From positions 1,302,575-1,366,574 of the forward strand of contig JXTC01000017.1 in assembly GCA_002914845.1 (NCBI GenBank): DNA of 64,000 bases, written 5' to 3'. The position numbers were made by a program, and so were the translations under genes. This stretch comes from Trema orientale (Eukaryota; Streptophyta; Magnoliopsida; Rosales; Cannabaceae). This document shows, in pieces, positions 11,121 through 22,859 of this stretch (positions are counted from its first letter, which is position 1; each line of letters opens with the position of its first letter). Below the pieces are notes generated by a model that ran no database searches, was not told the origin of the DNA, and worked only from the letters and a program-made list of their open reading frames with translations.

Positions 11121-12025
11121 TTAATATGACTCGGGTCCCTAACTTTTTCCTCATGTATTGATTAAGTCTCCTTTCTTTTTTTTTTTCGTAGTTTCCGAGT
11201 CTTCGACTTTATGATTTTATATCACTTTAAGTCATTTATACTATTTTCTGTTAACTTTGCCGTTAAATATGCGTGTGCCCATTTTCTAAGAGCTTTCTAA
11301 GAATCTCAATTGCTAAAAGAAGCCCCTGGTTTTTTTTTCTTTTTCTTTTTAACTATAGCTGCGATTATTGCTTAACCTAAAAAGAAATCATATCTTCTAT
11401 TTTTTAAAAGTTCATATTTAAAAGGAAACATAGATAGAAAAAGTAAATAGCAAATAATTAAAATTAAAGAAAAAAATAATTATATCTCAAAAATATTTTT
11501 TTGAGATATTTTCATTATATGTTATTTATAATGATTTTCTAAAAAAAAAAAAAGAAAGAGAAAAAAATAATTTTTCCACTGTAAATAGCAAATAATGAAA
11601 ATATATCTCAAAAAATTATTTTTGAGATATAGTTGTTTTTTTCTTTTTTTTTGTATAAAAAAATAATTTTAATTATTTACTATTTACTTTTTCTATCTAT
11701 GTTTCCTTTCAAATGTGAACTTTTAAGGACAAAAGAAAAGATATGATTTTTTTTTTTTGAGTAAGCAATAATCACAATTATAGTGAAAAAGAAAAAAAAA
11801 AAAAAGAAAAAGAATATTAGGGCTTCTTAGCAATTAAAATTCTCAAAAGCCCCTTAGAAAATACTCACATAAGGGGCACATGCACATATAACAGCAAATT
11901 TGACAGAAAATAATATAAAGGACTTAAGTGATATAAAATCGTAAGATTGAGGACTCAAAAACTACGAAAAAAAAGAAATGGGACTTAATCAATACACGAA
12001 GGAAAAGTTGCCCGGGTGATATTAA
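11121..12025. mobile_element. ~0.9-kb long inverted repeat (foldback element)
   Basis: The left arm (about 11121-11540) and right arm (about 11580-12025) are near-continuous reverse complements with almost no spacer. Matching blocks read inward from both ends are TTAATATSACYCGGG, GTATTGATTAAGTC, CGTAGTTT, GATTTTATATCACTT, AGCAATAATC, CATAGATAGAAAAAGTAAAT and the core ATATCTCAAAAA. There is no ORF. A transcript would form a hairpin of several hundred base pairs. It is probably a foldback or MULE-type non-autonomous element; I found no convincing target duplication. Confidence 0.75.
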
Positions 12026-13060
12026 CCCTTTCTTTTTCTTTTTTTAGACAAAACTGCATCCCAATTACTACCCAACCCTAATAGCATATGCCAATATTAA
12101 CTCAATTTTCAAATGAGAAAGAAGATACAAGACAAAATTGTTAATTGATTAAATTCTGCCACAGAAACAACCGAAAAAGTAGTTGAAAAGTAAATTAGAA
12201 TTATTGAACAGTTAAAAATTGTGAAATAGTATTCATAAAATCATAGATAGTGATAAGGATCCCACGTATCACTCCACTTTTTTATACTATTTATTGTGGT
12301 ACGTGATTTCTCATGGTTGGTGGATTAAAACTTATCATTAACAGGTTAAATAATATTCACTAATTAAATATTGACAAGTAACATGTCACCTTAGGTGGTA
12401 TTAAAAAAAATATGAGATAAATAATCCTAAAAGAAACAAGATCAAATAATAGGTGGAATCTAAAAATTATTCTAATATCATATCTGATTAAAAATCGTCA
12501 TAACACACTTAAAACAATGAAACGAAAAGAGGATTTTATTGACTAGACATGAAATGATACACTAAAATTGAACGGAAGATTTGAGTTACAATCTGACTAC
12601 TAAAAAGAGTGTTCGCTTAAGGTGTTTTGATTTTGACTGAATCGCAAATCTAATCTTCAAATCTTGAAGGCTAGATACCTAAAATTTAAAAAAATGCAAA
12701 AAGATTAGATTGAAAAGAGAACAAATCAATAAATAAACTTTACTTTCAAAGCAGTCAATGGGACTTATTTTCCCTTAAGTCGTTGAAAAATTAGAACTTT
12801 AGAATGCGTACAATCCCCAAGTGACTTTAGAAAGGTGATTCAAGTGGATGACTTCAATTCATCCAAATGATTTTGACGGATAGCTTACATGAGTTGATTT
12901 TCTAGTGATCATAAGTTGATTTTCAATTAAAAGTTGTCTCCCCTCTATTTCTCCCCCTTTTTTTTGTAGTATTTGTCTTTTATTAATTTTTTTCCCCTAT
13001 AGAAGCTCTTATTAATACTTGACTAAAAGTACCTATTTTTTGCTTTTTAAAAAAAAAAAA
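12026..13060. other. Intergenic, no gene seen
   Basis: AT-rich sequence with many stops in all frames. I recognise no RNA gene, mobile-element end or regulatory site. Confidence 0.5.
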
Positions 13061-13072
13061 AAAGAAAACTAA

Positions 13073-13500
13073 GCCCAAAATCGAAAAAATAAAAAAGTGG
13101 AAATTTGATTTTATATGATAAATTAAAAAAAAATTGAAAAATCATGGATTTAAAATTGTTTGAAAAATCCAGAAATTTTTTAGGAAAATACAATCTCCAA
13201 AACTATTTAGAGAAATACCAATTTTACTAATTAATGAGATACTTGAGGTAATCAATCAAGTTACCTAAGATAAAAATACTAGTTACCCTAAATAATTTGA
13301 TTAGTTACCTTAAGTACATTAACAAATTACTAATTTTCAAGAAAAAATTGTATTTTGTATGTATTTTTGAAAATGTAGTATTTTTCTAAAGATAATTTTA
13401 AAAAGTGATATTTTCTGAATCAAATTGCAATTTTTCAAAAACAATTAAACCCATCCGGAATTCTTCATTTTTTTTTTTTTCAGAATTTAGGCCTGAATGG
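13073..13500. repeat. AT-rich MITE-like repeat, copy A
   Basis: Roughly palindromic block. The left part contains GATTTTATATGATAAATT, GAAAAATC and AATTGTTTGAAAAAT. The right part contains the mirror phrases ATATTTTCTGAATCAAATTG and TTTTTCAAAAACAATTAAAC. The centre has short inverted and direct copies of GTTACCTTAAGTA/GAGGTAAT. Related copies lie at 14880-15130 and 15170-15570, and a weaker one at 57040-57310. Confidence 0.5.
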
Positions 13501-13639
13501 CTTTTAGAAAAATGGGTAAATGACATTCAGCACTACCTTTCACAAAAGAATACCAAAAATACAGTTAGGTGACTTACATTATTTTTCATACGATGTTTTT
13601 AAAAGAAAATTTCTATTTTTATCTTTGTTTCATTTCTTC

Positions 13640-13900
13640 TCTTTCTCTCGCAAGATCCTATAAGACTCTGATCGAAGTTATCATTCAAGCTTCAGCACCA
13701 AAATTCACTCTTTACGTTCTCTTCCCCTCTTCCTTATCCTTTCTCTAAACTGTTTAACTTTCTCTCTCTATCTCTAAAAAATTGCATGAGTGTGGCTCAA
13801 ATGCCCTCGGATCAGATCGAACGCTTTGGTAAACCAGATCAGGCCCTTTGCTACCAAGTCGTCGATTTTTTGTTTTGATTCGCTTTCTACTCATGTTTTG
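13640..13900 (+). other. Possible captured first-exon fragment
   Basis: A pyrimidine-rich, 5'-UTR-like stretch (13640-13780, repeated TCTCTC) is followed by ATG at 13787 and a short frame of about 30 codons beginning MSVAQMPSDQIERFGKPDQ and ending at TGA. Base composition is clearly less AT-rich than the surroundings. It lies between two MITE-like repeats. I do not recognise the protein; it may be a displaced gene fragment or chance. Confidence 0.25.
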
Positions 13901-14193
13901 TTTATTATTTATTTTTTTTGGGGAAGGGGGGAGGGGGGTTATTCCTCATCGTTGACGTGAAATCTGAATCCTATTAGGAGGATTGAGACTGTGATGAAGG
14001 ATTAAGTACTGAAACTTGATCAGGAAATTTTGGAAAATAAGGGAGAAAAATGTGTGTCTTGTTCTAGTTCATATGGACGATTTTATATTTAGTTTCTTCC
14101 TAGAATGGTTTTGATTGATTTTTATAGAGTCTATCAAATGATTCGCGTTTAATATAAGAAAATAATAGCTTTATCAAATCAGTTTAATATTAT

Positions 14194-14723
14194 GAAACCA
14201 AACTGGTTTCTAAGAAAACTTTGCGGTTTCTTATGATTTACATATATAAAGATATTCTGCTAAAAGGAAACTATACTTATTTCTAGGAAATCTTTGTGGT
14301 TTCTTGTAATTTACTTACATACAGGACATTCTGCTAAAATGAAACCAAATTAGTTTCTGGTTTCCTGTGATTTATTTAGCTACAGGACATTCTGCAAAAA
14401 AGAAATCAAACTGGTTTCCAGAAAATCTTTGTGATTTCTTGTGATTTACTTACATATAGGACATTCTGCTAAAAGGAAATCAAATTAGTTTCTAATTTCC
14501 TGTAATTTATTTAGCTACAGGACATTCTGTAAAAAATAAAGCCATAATGGTTTCCAGGAAATATTTTTGGTTTCATGTGATTTACTTACATACAGGACAT
14601 TCTCCCACAGAAAACCAAACTGGTTTCTTGGAAACCTTTGTAGTTTCCTGTGATTTACTTACGTACAGGACATTCGGCTAAAGAAAACTAAATTGTTTCC
14701 AGGAAACCTTTGTGGTTTCCTGT
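14194..14723. repeat. Eight-unit tandem array with internal dyads
   Basis: Eight diverged units, each built as GAAACCAAACTGGTTTC, (C/T)AGGAAACCTTTGTGGTTTCC, TGTGATTTACTTACATAC and AGGACATTCTGCTAAAA. The GGACATTC landmarks fall at 14260 (variant), 14324, 14385, 14459, 14520, 14595 and 14668. Spacings are 61-64 or 73-75 bp; the short units lack the CCAGGAAATCTTTGTGG segment. Each full unit has two dyads: GAAACCA-AAC-TGGTTTC and GGAAACC-TTTGT-GGTTTCC. Non-coding. Confidence 0.8.
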
Positions 14724-14879
14724 AAAAAAAAAAAAGATGACTTATTTACTAAAATATCACCGCGTTTTCTATCTTCCAAAGTATTTAGAAAAATGCCATT
14801 AAAAGGTCGTACAGAATTTTTATTATTTTTAAAAGGTCGTAAATTTGGTAATATTTTTTGAAAAATAAATATAAGTGTC

Positions 14880-15570
14880 CAAAACCCTTGAAAAATCCCG
14901 AATGGGCCAAATTCTTATTTAAAAGTCTCGGATTTATTTAGAAAAATATTTTTTTTTTGTAAGTTTATTCAGAAAAATATTATTTGTTAAAATTGGTATC
15001 TTCTAATTGTACTCAAGGTAACTAGCCTAGTTATCTCAAGTAACTTGATAAATTATCTCAAACAACTCATCAATTAATAAAAAGTGATATTTTCCGATAT
15101 AATTTTAGAGTTCGTCAAAAAGTTTTTTTTTTCTTTTTTCTGAATTGAGTTAAGTACCATACATGATTTTTTGAGGAAATTGGATTTTATATGGTCAATT
15201 TAAAAAAAAAAAAAATTCCCAAATTTTGTAACAGCTTGAAAAATTCTGAATTTATTTAGAAAATCCTATTTTTGAAATTAAAAAATATTATAAAAATATC
15301 ACTTTTAATTAAATTGATGAGATATTTGAGATAACTAGAGTAACCTGACTGGTTACCTCAAGTAACTCAATTGGTTGCTCCAAATAATCTGACTGGCTAC
15401 ATCGAGTACAACTTGAAAATACTAATTTTGAAGAAAAAGTGATATTTTTTTAAATAGTTTTGAAAAGTGCTATTTCTAAATAAGCTTTGGAAAAGTGATA
15501 TTTATAAATCAATCAAGTATTTTTCAAACAATTCAAACTCATCCTGGATTTTTCAATTTTTGGACTTTGC
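14880..15570. repeat. AT-rich MITE-like repeats, copies B and C
   Basis: Two more members of the family at 13073-13500. Copy B (about 14880-15130) has TCAAGGTAACTAGCCTAGTT and TATCTCAAGTAACTTGAT. Copy C (about 15170-15570) starts GATTTTATATGGTCAATTT and ends near TTTTTCAAACAATTCAAAC, with GGTTACCTCAAGTAACTCAA in the middle. No ORF. Confidence 0.5.
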
Positions 15571-17520
15571 ACGTAGATTTTTGTAAGAAGCCAATGGTTT
15601 GTCGATGATTTCATCTTATTTTATTTTTAATGAAACCCCTGTGTTTTAAAACTTATGGGAAAATCTTCGTAAATTTAATTTTATATTATAAAAAACCTTG
15701 TAATTTGACTACCTTCAAAATATAACTATCTAATGTTGGCTAAATTAGGGGAATTGATGACAAAATTATGCTTATTGAAAGGCAAATTTAACCTAATAAA
15801 TCAAGAATTGTCAATACTTATCTCAAAACAATATTTTGAATTTGTTTTCTAATTACCTAATATCTAAAAAATAGTTTCCGAATAACTATCCATATGTTTA
15901 AACAATTTAGAATGTAATATAAATCTATATATACTTTACTAAGGTTATTCCTGATTTAGCTCACATGAGAAAGTCAGAGTTTAAAAATAGTCAAATTACA
16001 AAGGTTTTTATAATAAAAATTCAAATTTTTTCCAGCCTTTTTCCTTTCCAGAGTACCAGAGCCTTTTTTTTTTTTTTTTTTTTGGGTGCAATAAGCAATA
16101 CCCAGCTCTCTTCCCATTTTCCAGATATGATAGATAACCTGGTAGAATATATACCCATGATAATCACGTAGGTTTTTTTTTTCACTTTTTTCTTTTGGGG
16201 GGAGGGTGGCTTTCGGTTTAGGAATGCCCAACTATAAGTGATGATTGGTAATTCACAAATTTTCGCATTGGACTCTGGGATCCACCAAGAGCATGGTTTC
16301 TTAGAAAAATATTTAGAGCAAATAAGTTTGTTCAATACACATGATTCAAATAGTGAAAAACAACCAAATTAGATACACTTTGTTGCTGAATAAAAAACTA
16401 AAATGAATACTATTTTAGGACTGTAACATGAGTCAAGTAACCGAGATAGATACTTACAACCATTTATATTTGACTTTTGTTTAAGTTAATGTGCCAAAAT
16501 AACTAGTTTAGATACCGGATGATCCATTCTGGTTGCCAACAAAAAATAAATGTCTACTTAAAGGAAAAATGATAAAAGAATATAATTAAACCAAATAAAA
16601 ATCAAATGGGTTTAAAAACACATGCAAAACAATTAAAAGTAAATAAATAAAATTACTTTTATTCAAACTTACTTTGTCAATAGTATCCAGTTTGGACACT
16701 AAGTTATCCTTTCTAATTTCCAATGTAGTTGCTAGTCTAGTTATCTATTTCTATTCTGTTAAGAGAATAAATCAATAATAGATTATTTTTTTGATGCTAC
16801 AAGTCCTTGTTTTTTTTTTTTTTGCCAAATTGTTTTTCTTTTTTTCCCCTAATGTTTACGAGTAAATTTTTTTAAAAGAACAAATGAAAAGAAAAAAAAT
16901 TGTCCTAAAATTTTAATAGAAAATAAAAGAAAAATAATTGAACATTGATGAAAAAGAGAAAAGAAAAAAGAGTAAAATAAAGCGGAAAAAAAAACAGTGG
17001 CAAAGAGGGAAAAAAAAGGAAAATAAAAAAGAAAGCCAAAAGAAAAAAAAAAGGAAAAAAGCTAGTACAAAAAGAACAAAGAAAAAGAAAAAAAAAAAGA
17101 GAGAGAAAAATTTATTTTAACCTAAGAAAACTTGATGTGAAAAGAAAATAAAAAGAAAACTACCTTAAAAACGTTACAAAATAATAAAGAAATAGAACAA
17201 AAGTGCACGCATTAGCACGTTGACACGCTGACTGTGCTCTTTTTTTATTTATTTTTTTTCTCCTTCTAACATGCTGGTTATACAACAATCGGTATTTTAT
17301 TTTATTTTTTTTATTTATTTTTATTTTACTAATAAAGGGTTACTCGAGTAAAAGGTGTCAATCCAGAGACAATCTTCTCGGAAATTTGTGTGTACCCTCA
17401 TGTTATATATATAGATCCTTATTGAAGTGATATCCTGGTCACTACAAATGTCTCAACTCAAACTCAGCACAATTTCTTGCACCGGGTGAGGAGAGGAGTG
17501 AGTTTACCAGCCCAACAATT
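15571..17520. other. Intergenic, low complexity, no gene seen
   Basis: Contains homopolymer runs (T-run near 16064-16083) and an A-rich block at 16870-17150 that translates to a lysine-rich frame only because of its composition. I see no gene or RNA. Confidence 0.55.
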
Positions 17521-17521
17521 C

Positions 17522-18246
17522 TAAGGGCAGTATGGTGTAGCTTCTTAACAAGTTAAAAAGTATTTTTTGAATAATTTGTAGGTCAAAAGATGTTTGGTAA
17601 AAATTTGAAAATTAGATTATTCAATAATTTTTGATAAAGTTATAATTATTCCTACTTAAAAGTAAAAAATCTTTTAATGAATAAATCATAATGGCTAATC
17701 CCTCACTTAAAAGTAAAAATGCCACACATTTAATTGAATTTATTTTCATATCAATTTTTTTAAAAAGTATTAATATATTTAAATCATAATTGACTAAAAT
17801 ATTCTTCATGTTAATTATTTTGAAGTCATTAAATTGATTCTTTATTAAAATTTTAAATTCAGATGAAAATAAAGTAAATTAAAATAAAATAAAATAAATT
17901 TAATTGAGTAACTAATTTAATTGAGTTTATTTTCATATCAATTTTTTTTAAAAAAAGTATTAATATCTTTAGTATGTACAAATATGTATAATTATAAAAA
18001 ATATTAATAAGCTCTTTCTATAAATATGCATAATTGTATAATGATGTTTATTTTAGTCATTTTATATTTGCATAACAATTCAGTCATATAATTTACCAAA
18101 CACTTCAATACAGCTTTTTCAAGTCACAACACTTTAAAATTACAGTTTACTAAACATTCTGTTACTTTACGCTACAACGGATTTTTCTTTCAGCACAACT
18201 AAAAGTATTTTCTTTAAAATCTAAAGCTCTACTAAACTAGCCCTAA
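17522..18246. mobile_element. Possible non-autonomous hAT-like element
   Basis: The left end reads AAGGGCAGTATGGTGTAGCTT. The right end, read on the minus strand, is TAGGGCTAGTTTAGTAGAGC. The matching pattern AGGGC-AGT-T-GT--AGCTT is followed in both arms by an AAGTATTTTTT-like block and TGTTTGGTAAA/TGTTTAGTAAA. Ends of the form AGGGC with 'not joined/lost' TTTGGTA phrases are typical of hAT MITEs. No 8-bp target duplication is clear. Confidence 0.45.
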
Positions 18247-18374
18247 ATGGTAGGGCAAGACTTATAAGTAACTCAAATCCTTCTTTTAATAGCTGATACA
18301 ATTTATAATTTCGATATATTTATTGACGTTATTACCACGCTCAAATAAAAAGATTAAGTTGAGCAGAGATGTAT

Positions 18375-18472
18375 AGAGAAAAATAGGAATGTACATACAT
18401 TTGCTTCACAATTATTTTCCTGCAGAGAAAAATAGGAATGTACATACATTTGCTTCACAATTATTTTCCTGC
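18375..18472. repeat. Perfect 49-bp tandem duplication
   Basis: Two consecutive identical 49-bp copies (18375-18423 and 18424-18472) begin AGAGAAAAATAGGAATG and end TTTTCCTGC. Identity suggests a recent slippage or repair event. Confidence 0.9.
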
Positions 18473-20499
18473 ACACGGAAAATCAAGTTTAGCTAGACAC
18501 CGAAATATGCATTTTGGTTTACACGTTCAACATATGAAGATCAATAATTATTAAAAAAAATATATATGAATATAAGTACAGAAAAAAAAAAGAAGATATG
18601 AATATCAATTCAAAGACGTCATTTTCATAATATTGGGTTTTCCACACTATTATTGGCTTAGATAAAATGTATAAAATAAATACCAAGAATTATTCATTGT
18701 CGACAAACACACGACAAAATAGGCCGTCGGTGCCCAAACCATTTTTCTTTTAACTTTTTTTTTTATAAAAAAAAGTAAATACTGAAAATTAAAGAGAGTA
18801 AATAAAATTAAGAAAATGAAAAAGACAAAAATGCAAGACATGCACGATCTTGCACGTTGTAAAGCCCATAAACAATGATTTGTGAGGATGTGATTGGTGG
18901 ATAATGTCTGAAAGTCTTGGGTTTATTCAAGCTTTATTAAGGTCTATTTTAGTGAAGTGTAAAGTTTATAAATTGTATTTTAATTAGTGAGTAATTAAAA
19001 TAATAAATCGTTGTAAGGTCCTATTCCAATGTTACTTGAGGCCCACTATCGTGCATTAAAAAAGAACGACATGTGGGGTGGTCCATATTTTTCACCTTGT
19101 ATTTTTAAGTTTTCAATTTAGTATTTTGAAATGTATATTTCGTATTTTGTTGAAGTCTTTGTGGTGGGAAATTATGCAAGGCTGCCATGGGCTCACATGG
19201 ACAGCACATGGGGTTGGAAAAGTCCTTCTAAGGTAAAGCTTTTGAAGAATTTTGACGCCTGTACCCTACACAAGACATGGCCTGGGGAAGCTGTACTTTC
19301 TCTCTAGAATAGAAAAGACATGCTTTTCTCTTGTTTTAAGCAAAAGAATTAATTAACATAGGTCATTGCTTGGATCATTTTTTTTAGTCTAAACTTACCC
19401 AACACCTTTTTACTGTTTTATTTACCAAAAAAGAAAGGGAAAAAAATAACATGTTTTTTTCTTTCCAGGAATTTTCTTTCTCTCTTGTCTTTTTCCTTTT
19501 TTTTTCTCTCCTGAATTAATTTATTACGAATAATCAACAGGGACAGAATTAAAGATACTCCTTGTTTTTAATTAATCAATATAAGAAATTTACTTTTTTT
19601 TTGTGTTTTGCAAATTAAGTAGGAATTGTTATTATAGACTAGTTACAGTTCAGAGACTTAGCTAGTATTAAATTCAATGGCATTGGACTATTTACAAAAG
19701 ATGTGTCTGGGTTTTAGATTTTATTGAAAATATTTAAGAATAAAAGAGAGATTTATAGGATATCCGTTTCTTATATTTATTTCATTTTCTTCTTTAAAAA
19801 AGTAAATGGAAGGTTATGTTTCTTCTTCAATGCAATGAAATCAGTCGAATTTCGGTAGATAATGATTAATAATTTTGTGAAATTTACTTAAAGCTCAAAC
19901 GTGTTACACTAGTAAAGTATATACATATAAAAATGTAAAGTCAAGATATATGTATAGCTTTCCATTGAGGTCTAACAAAGAGGAATATCAAAACTTGCTA
20001 AAGATATTTAATATTTTCTCAAATATTTTGAAGAAGTATTTTGTAGAAAAGATATTTTCTTGTAACACATTCTTAACCTGTCACATGCAGGGTTAGACTT
20101 TGTCTTTATGGCAGAGATCTATAATGTTCTTTTGTTCTCCAAAATATACATGAGTAGCTTAGTTTGCAGACGACAAAAAGGGTGAAAGCAAGGTTAGCTG
20201 AAAGCAAAATCTGAAGGGAAAACTATATGACTGAGTTGCCAGAATACGTAATACAACTAAGATTTAGCTACACATTCACATTTGTCTTTGCTGTAGTTTC
20301 TCAACCTCAATTACAAGAAATGACTTTGGAAAAGAAAAAAAAAACCGAGAGTTATAAAGATATCTTCATTGTAAAGTAACCCTAGGTTTTCCTTCATTAA
20401 CTTGGCCTATACCATTTACAAAATTAAAACAGACACACATTAACCTTTTGGGATATCAGCTAAAATGTGTATATATATATATGGACATCAATCTAGTAT
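18473..20499. other. Intergenic, no gene seen
   Basis: AT-rich, all frames closed. A less AT-rich piece at 19020-19300 (with GCCATGGGCTCACATGG) could be an old mobile-element fragment, but I cannot assign it. Confidence 0.5.
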
Positions 20500-20735
20500 G
20501 TATTTTTTTTTTTTACTTATACATAAGTATCATTTTGACCAATGAAAATTTATCATGCATATTTTTTTATAATAAAAAGTAAGAGAGATAAATAACATTA
20601 ATAATGTACGTTTTTTCATGCAACTCATTATAGTCGTTAGATCACTATTAGATGATAATCCAACGGCTAAAAAAAAAATACCTACATATAGGAAAAAAAA
20701 ATACCTATTGGATTGGCAACCATATATATAAGGAA
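20500..20735. repeat. Dispersed repeat, copy 2 (related to 4500-4715)
   Basis: Shares with 4500-4715 the ordered phrases GATAATCCAACGGCTAAAAA, an A-rich spacer and CCTATTGGATTGGCAACC, followed by CATATATATA. A family of short non-coding repeats. Confidence 0.45.
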
Positions 20736-21466
20736 TGAGTACAACTATAAAATATAGATTTTTGTTTATTCTCTATCAATAAAGAAATCAATTTTGACAT
20801 TTAGATTTCAATCTAATGAATATAATTAATTATATCACAATAATTTTCAATATGAATTAAATGATAATATTTATATTTATAACAGTTAAAATTAGATTCT
20901 CAATCGATAAGAAATAAAAAAAAAATACGTATTATATTATATAGCTCCCATATATAAATGATATATATAATATATATACTGTTTTGTTTAGCCAAACTTT
21001 TTGCCATTTAATGCACATGTTAGAGTTATAAAACTAGCTAGATAATCAAATTATTCAGTTAGCAGCTGAGCTGAGGAAAACGGCATTGCTATCTTCATAT
21101 TAGGGTAAATAATATGCTAGGACACCGAAATCGGGCACCAATTAGTGGGAAATGGTTTTAAATCACATGTTATCTAACATTAAAGTCTGACCACAGTATT
21201 TGAAGTAAAGAGAATTTGTGAGAGAGAAAAAAAGAAATAATGATCATTTTCGTGGTTAAAATCATATGTATATATATACACAAATTAGTTGGCGTAAAAT
21301 TTGAGTAAAAGAATTGGTATCTCTGGCATTATGTATGCCGACGATACTATTATTGGCTTTAAGACTGTTACAAACTCAAAAAGGAAATAAAAAGAAGTAC
21401 AAGACAGCAAAGTCAGCTGTTGACTGCATGTATGTAGCCAAAAAACAAGTAATACTAACTTGTACT

Positions 21467-21658
21467 TATATAATAGGGCGCGTCTACGATAGGGGCGTCC
21501 CTACGTAGGGCTCTCTGTCTATACACAGTTGGATGGGAATCTGTGTATAAATAGATTCTCCACAGATTTCCGTTATTCCCCACAGATTCCCATTCAACGG
21601 TGTATAAGGGGTAGCCCTACGTAGGGGCGCCCCTACTGTAGCCCTCTCCTATATAATA
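21467..21658. mobile_element. 174-bp Mutator-type MITE with 9-bp TSD
   Basis: The element is 21476-21649, flanked by identical 9-bp direct repeats TATATAATA at 21467-21475 and 21650-21658. The terminal arms of about 70 bp are inverted. Left has TAGGGGCGTCCCTACGTAGG and GGATGGGAATCTGTG; the right arm in reverse complement has TAGGGGCGCCCCTACGTAGG and GAATGGGAATCTGTG. The 9-bp duplication is the hallmark of Mutator/MULE transposition. It is GC-rich in an AT-rich setting and has no coding capacity. Confidence 0.88.
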
Positions 21659-22859
21659 TTGTTAATGTAGGGTGTGTAACTTCTATTCTATCTAGTGTTT
21701 ATTCTTTAAAAAAAAAAAAAAAAGGGAACAAACTTCTATCTAGTGCAATTTACAGCTGTAGTCCATAGAGCATACCGAAAGTCCAACACAAATCCAACCT
21801 CAAGAATCCGTGAATCAATCCTGTGTGGTATCCAACTCCTTGCTGTTTTACAGATATATTAGCTTTGCACTTTGATTCATTGACAATATTTAGTCTTCAT
21901 CAATGCCTTAAATTATCAAACCCATTAATTATTAATAACCTATACTATTAATAATTTGCAGAAATCTGTTGTAAGATGAGCTGAATTAGACTACTTGAAA
22001 GTGGTAGTCATGTACGTCGTTTTTGATAAATCAAAGTTCAAAAAAGATTGCATCACATGGCCCAAATCATAACCCCAAATTAATTTTAAGTGTTATGGGA
22101 GTTACCATTAGGCTACTAAGCCTGCCGTATGTATTATGTTATGAAATTTTAATAGATAGTCATGTATGGCGTTTGGGACAAAAACATCATATACTATATA
22201 TATATCTACATATATACATGCACGTTTAAATATATAATTCTAGTTTATAAAAAAAAAAAAAAAAAGCAGCATATACTAATGCCATGGATCAACATAACAA
22301 ATCCATGTTATGTCACCCAATTGGATGGAATTACAACCACATGCAAGATCTAAAAAAAAAATGGGACCTATAAATATTACAATCACAAAATTTTCCCACA
22401 TGTAATCACATGATGGGTATGGCAAGCCCATCACCATTGTCACGAAATTTAAATCACAAGAAATTTCCCCAAAAAATTATTTCAAGAGGAAAAGGACACT
22501 AACTCACATTATGCCATCTTTAATTAATTAATTCTTCCCTCTTTTCTTAGTTTAAAATCACAAAAGAAAAATAAACATCATTACCCAACTCAAAACCCAA
22601 TACCCTTTTTGAGTTAAATTTTAAAAACAGAATACCAAATCAAAACCCAATACTAATGGGGTCATACATGTCATAATTCAAATTCCTCAGGCTATTTTGG
22701 TCACTAAAAGTATCTACCGCAACTTACTATTTATATTCTCCTCTGTTTTAAAACCTTATACATCTCAACATATCCACAAACAAAAATTTCAAACTTGTTC
22801 ACTTCTACTAATTCAAAAGAAGACAAGAAAAAGGCCATAAATCTCAAAGATCTTCACCA
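21659..22859 (+). other. Cyclin gene upstream region
   Basis: About 1.2 kb before the cyclin start. A TATA-like CTATTTATATTC near 22728 lies about 130 bp upstream of the ATG, a plausible core promoter; the segment between would be the 5' UTR. No other gene is seen. Confidence 0.45.

Noticed and set aside
14194-14723. CRISPR array
   Set aside because: A plant nuclear sequence; the 'spacers' are themselves repeated and the units are diverged, so it is a tandem repeat array.
16938-17120. Lysine-rich 60-codon ORF
   Set aside because: Pure consequence of an A-rich low-complexity block; no start context, no homology.
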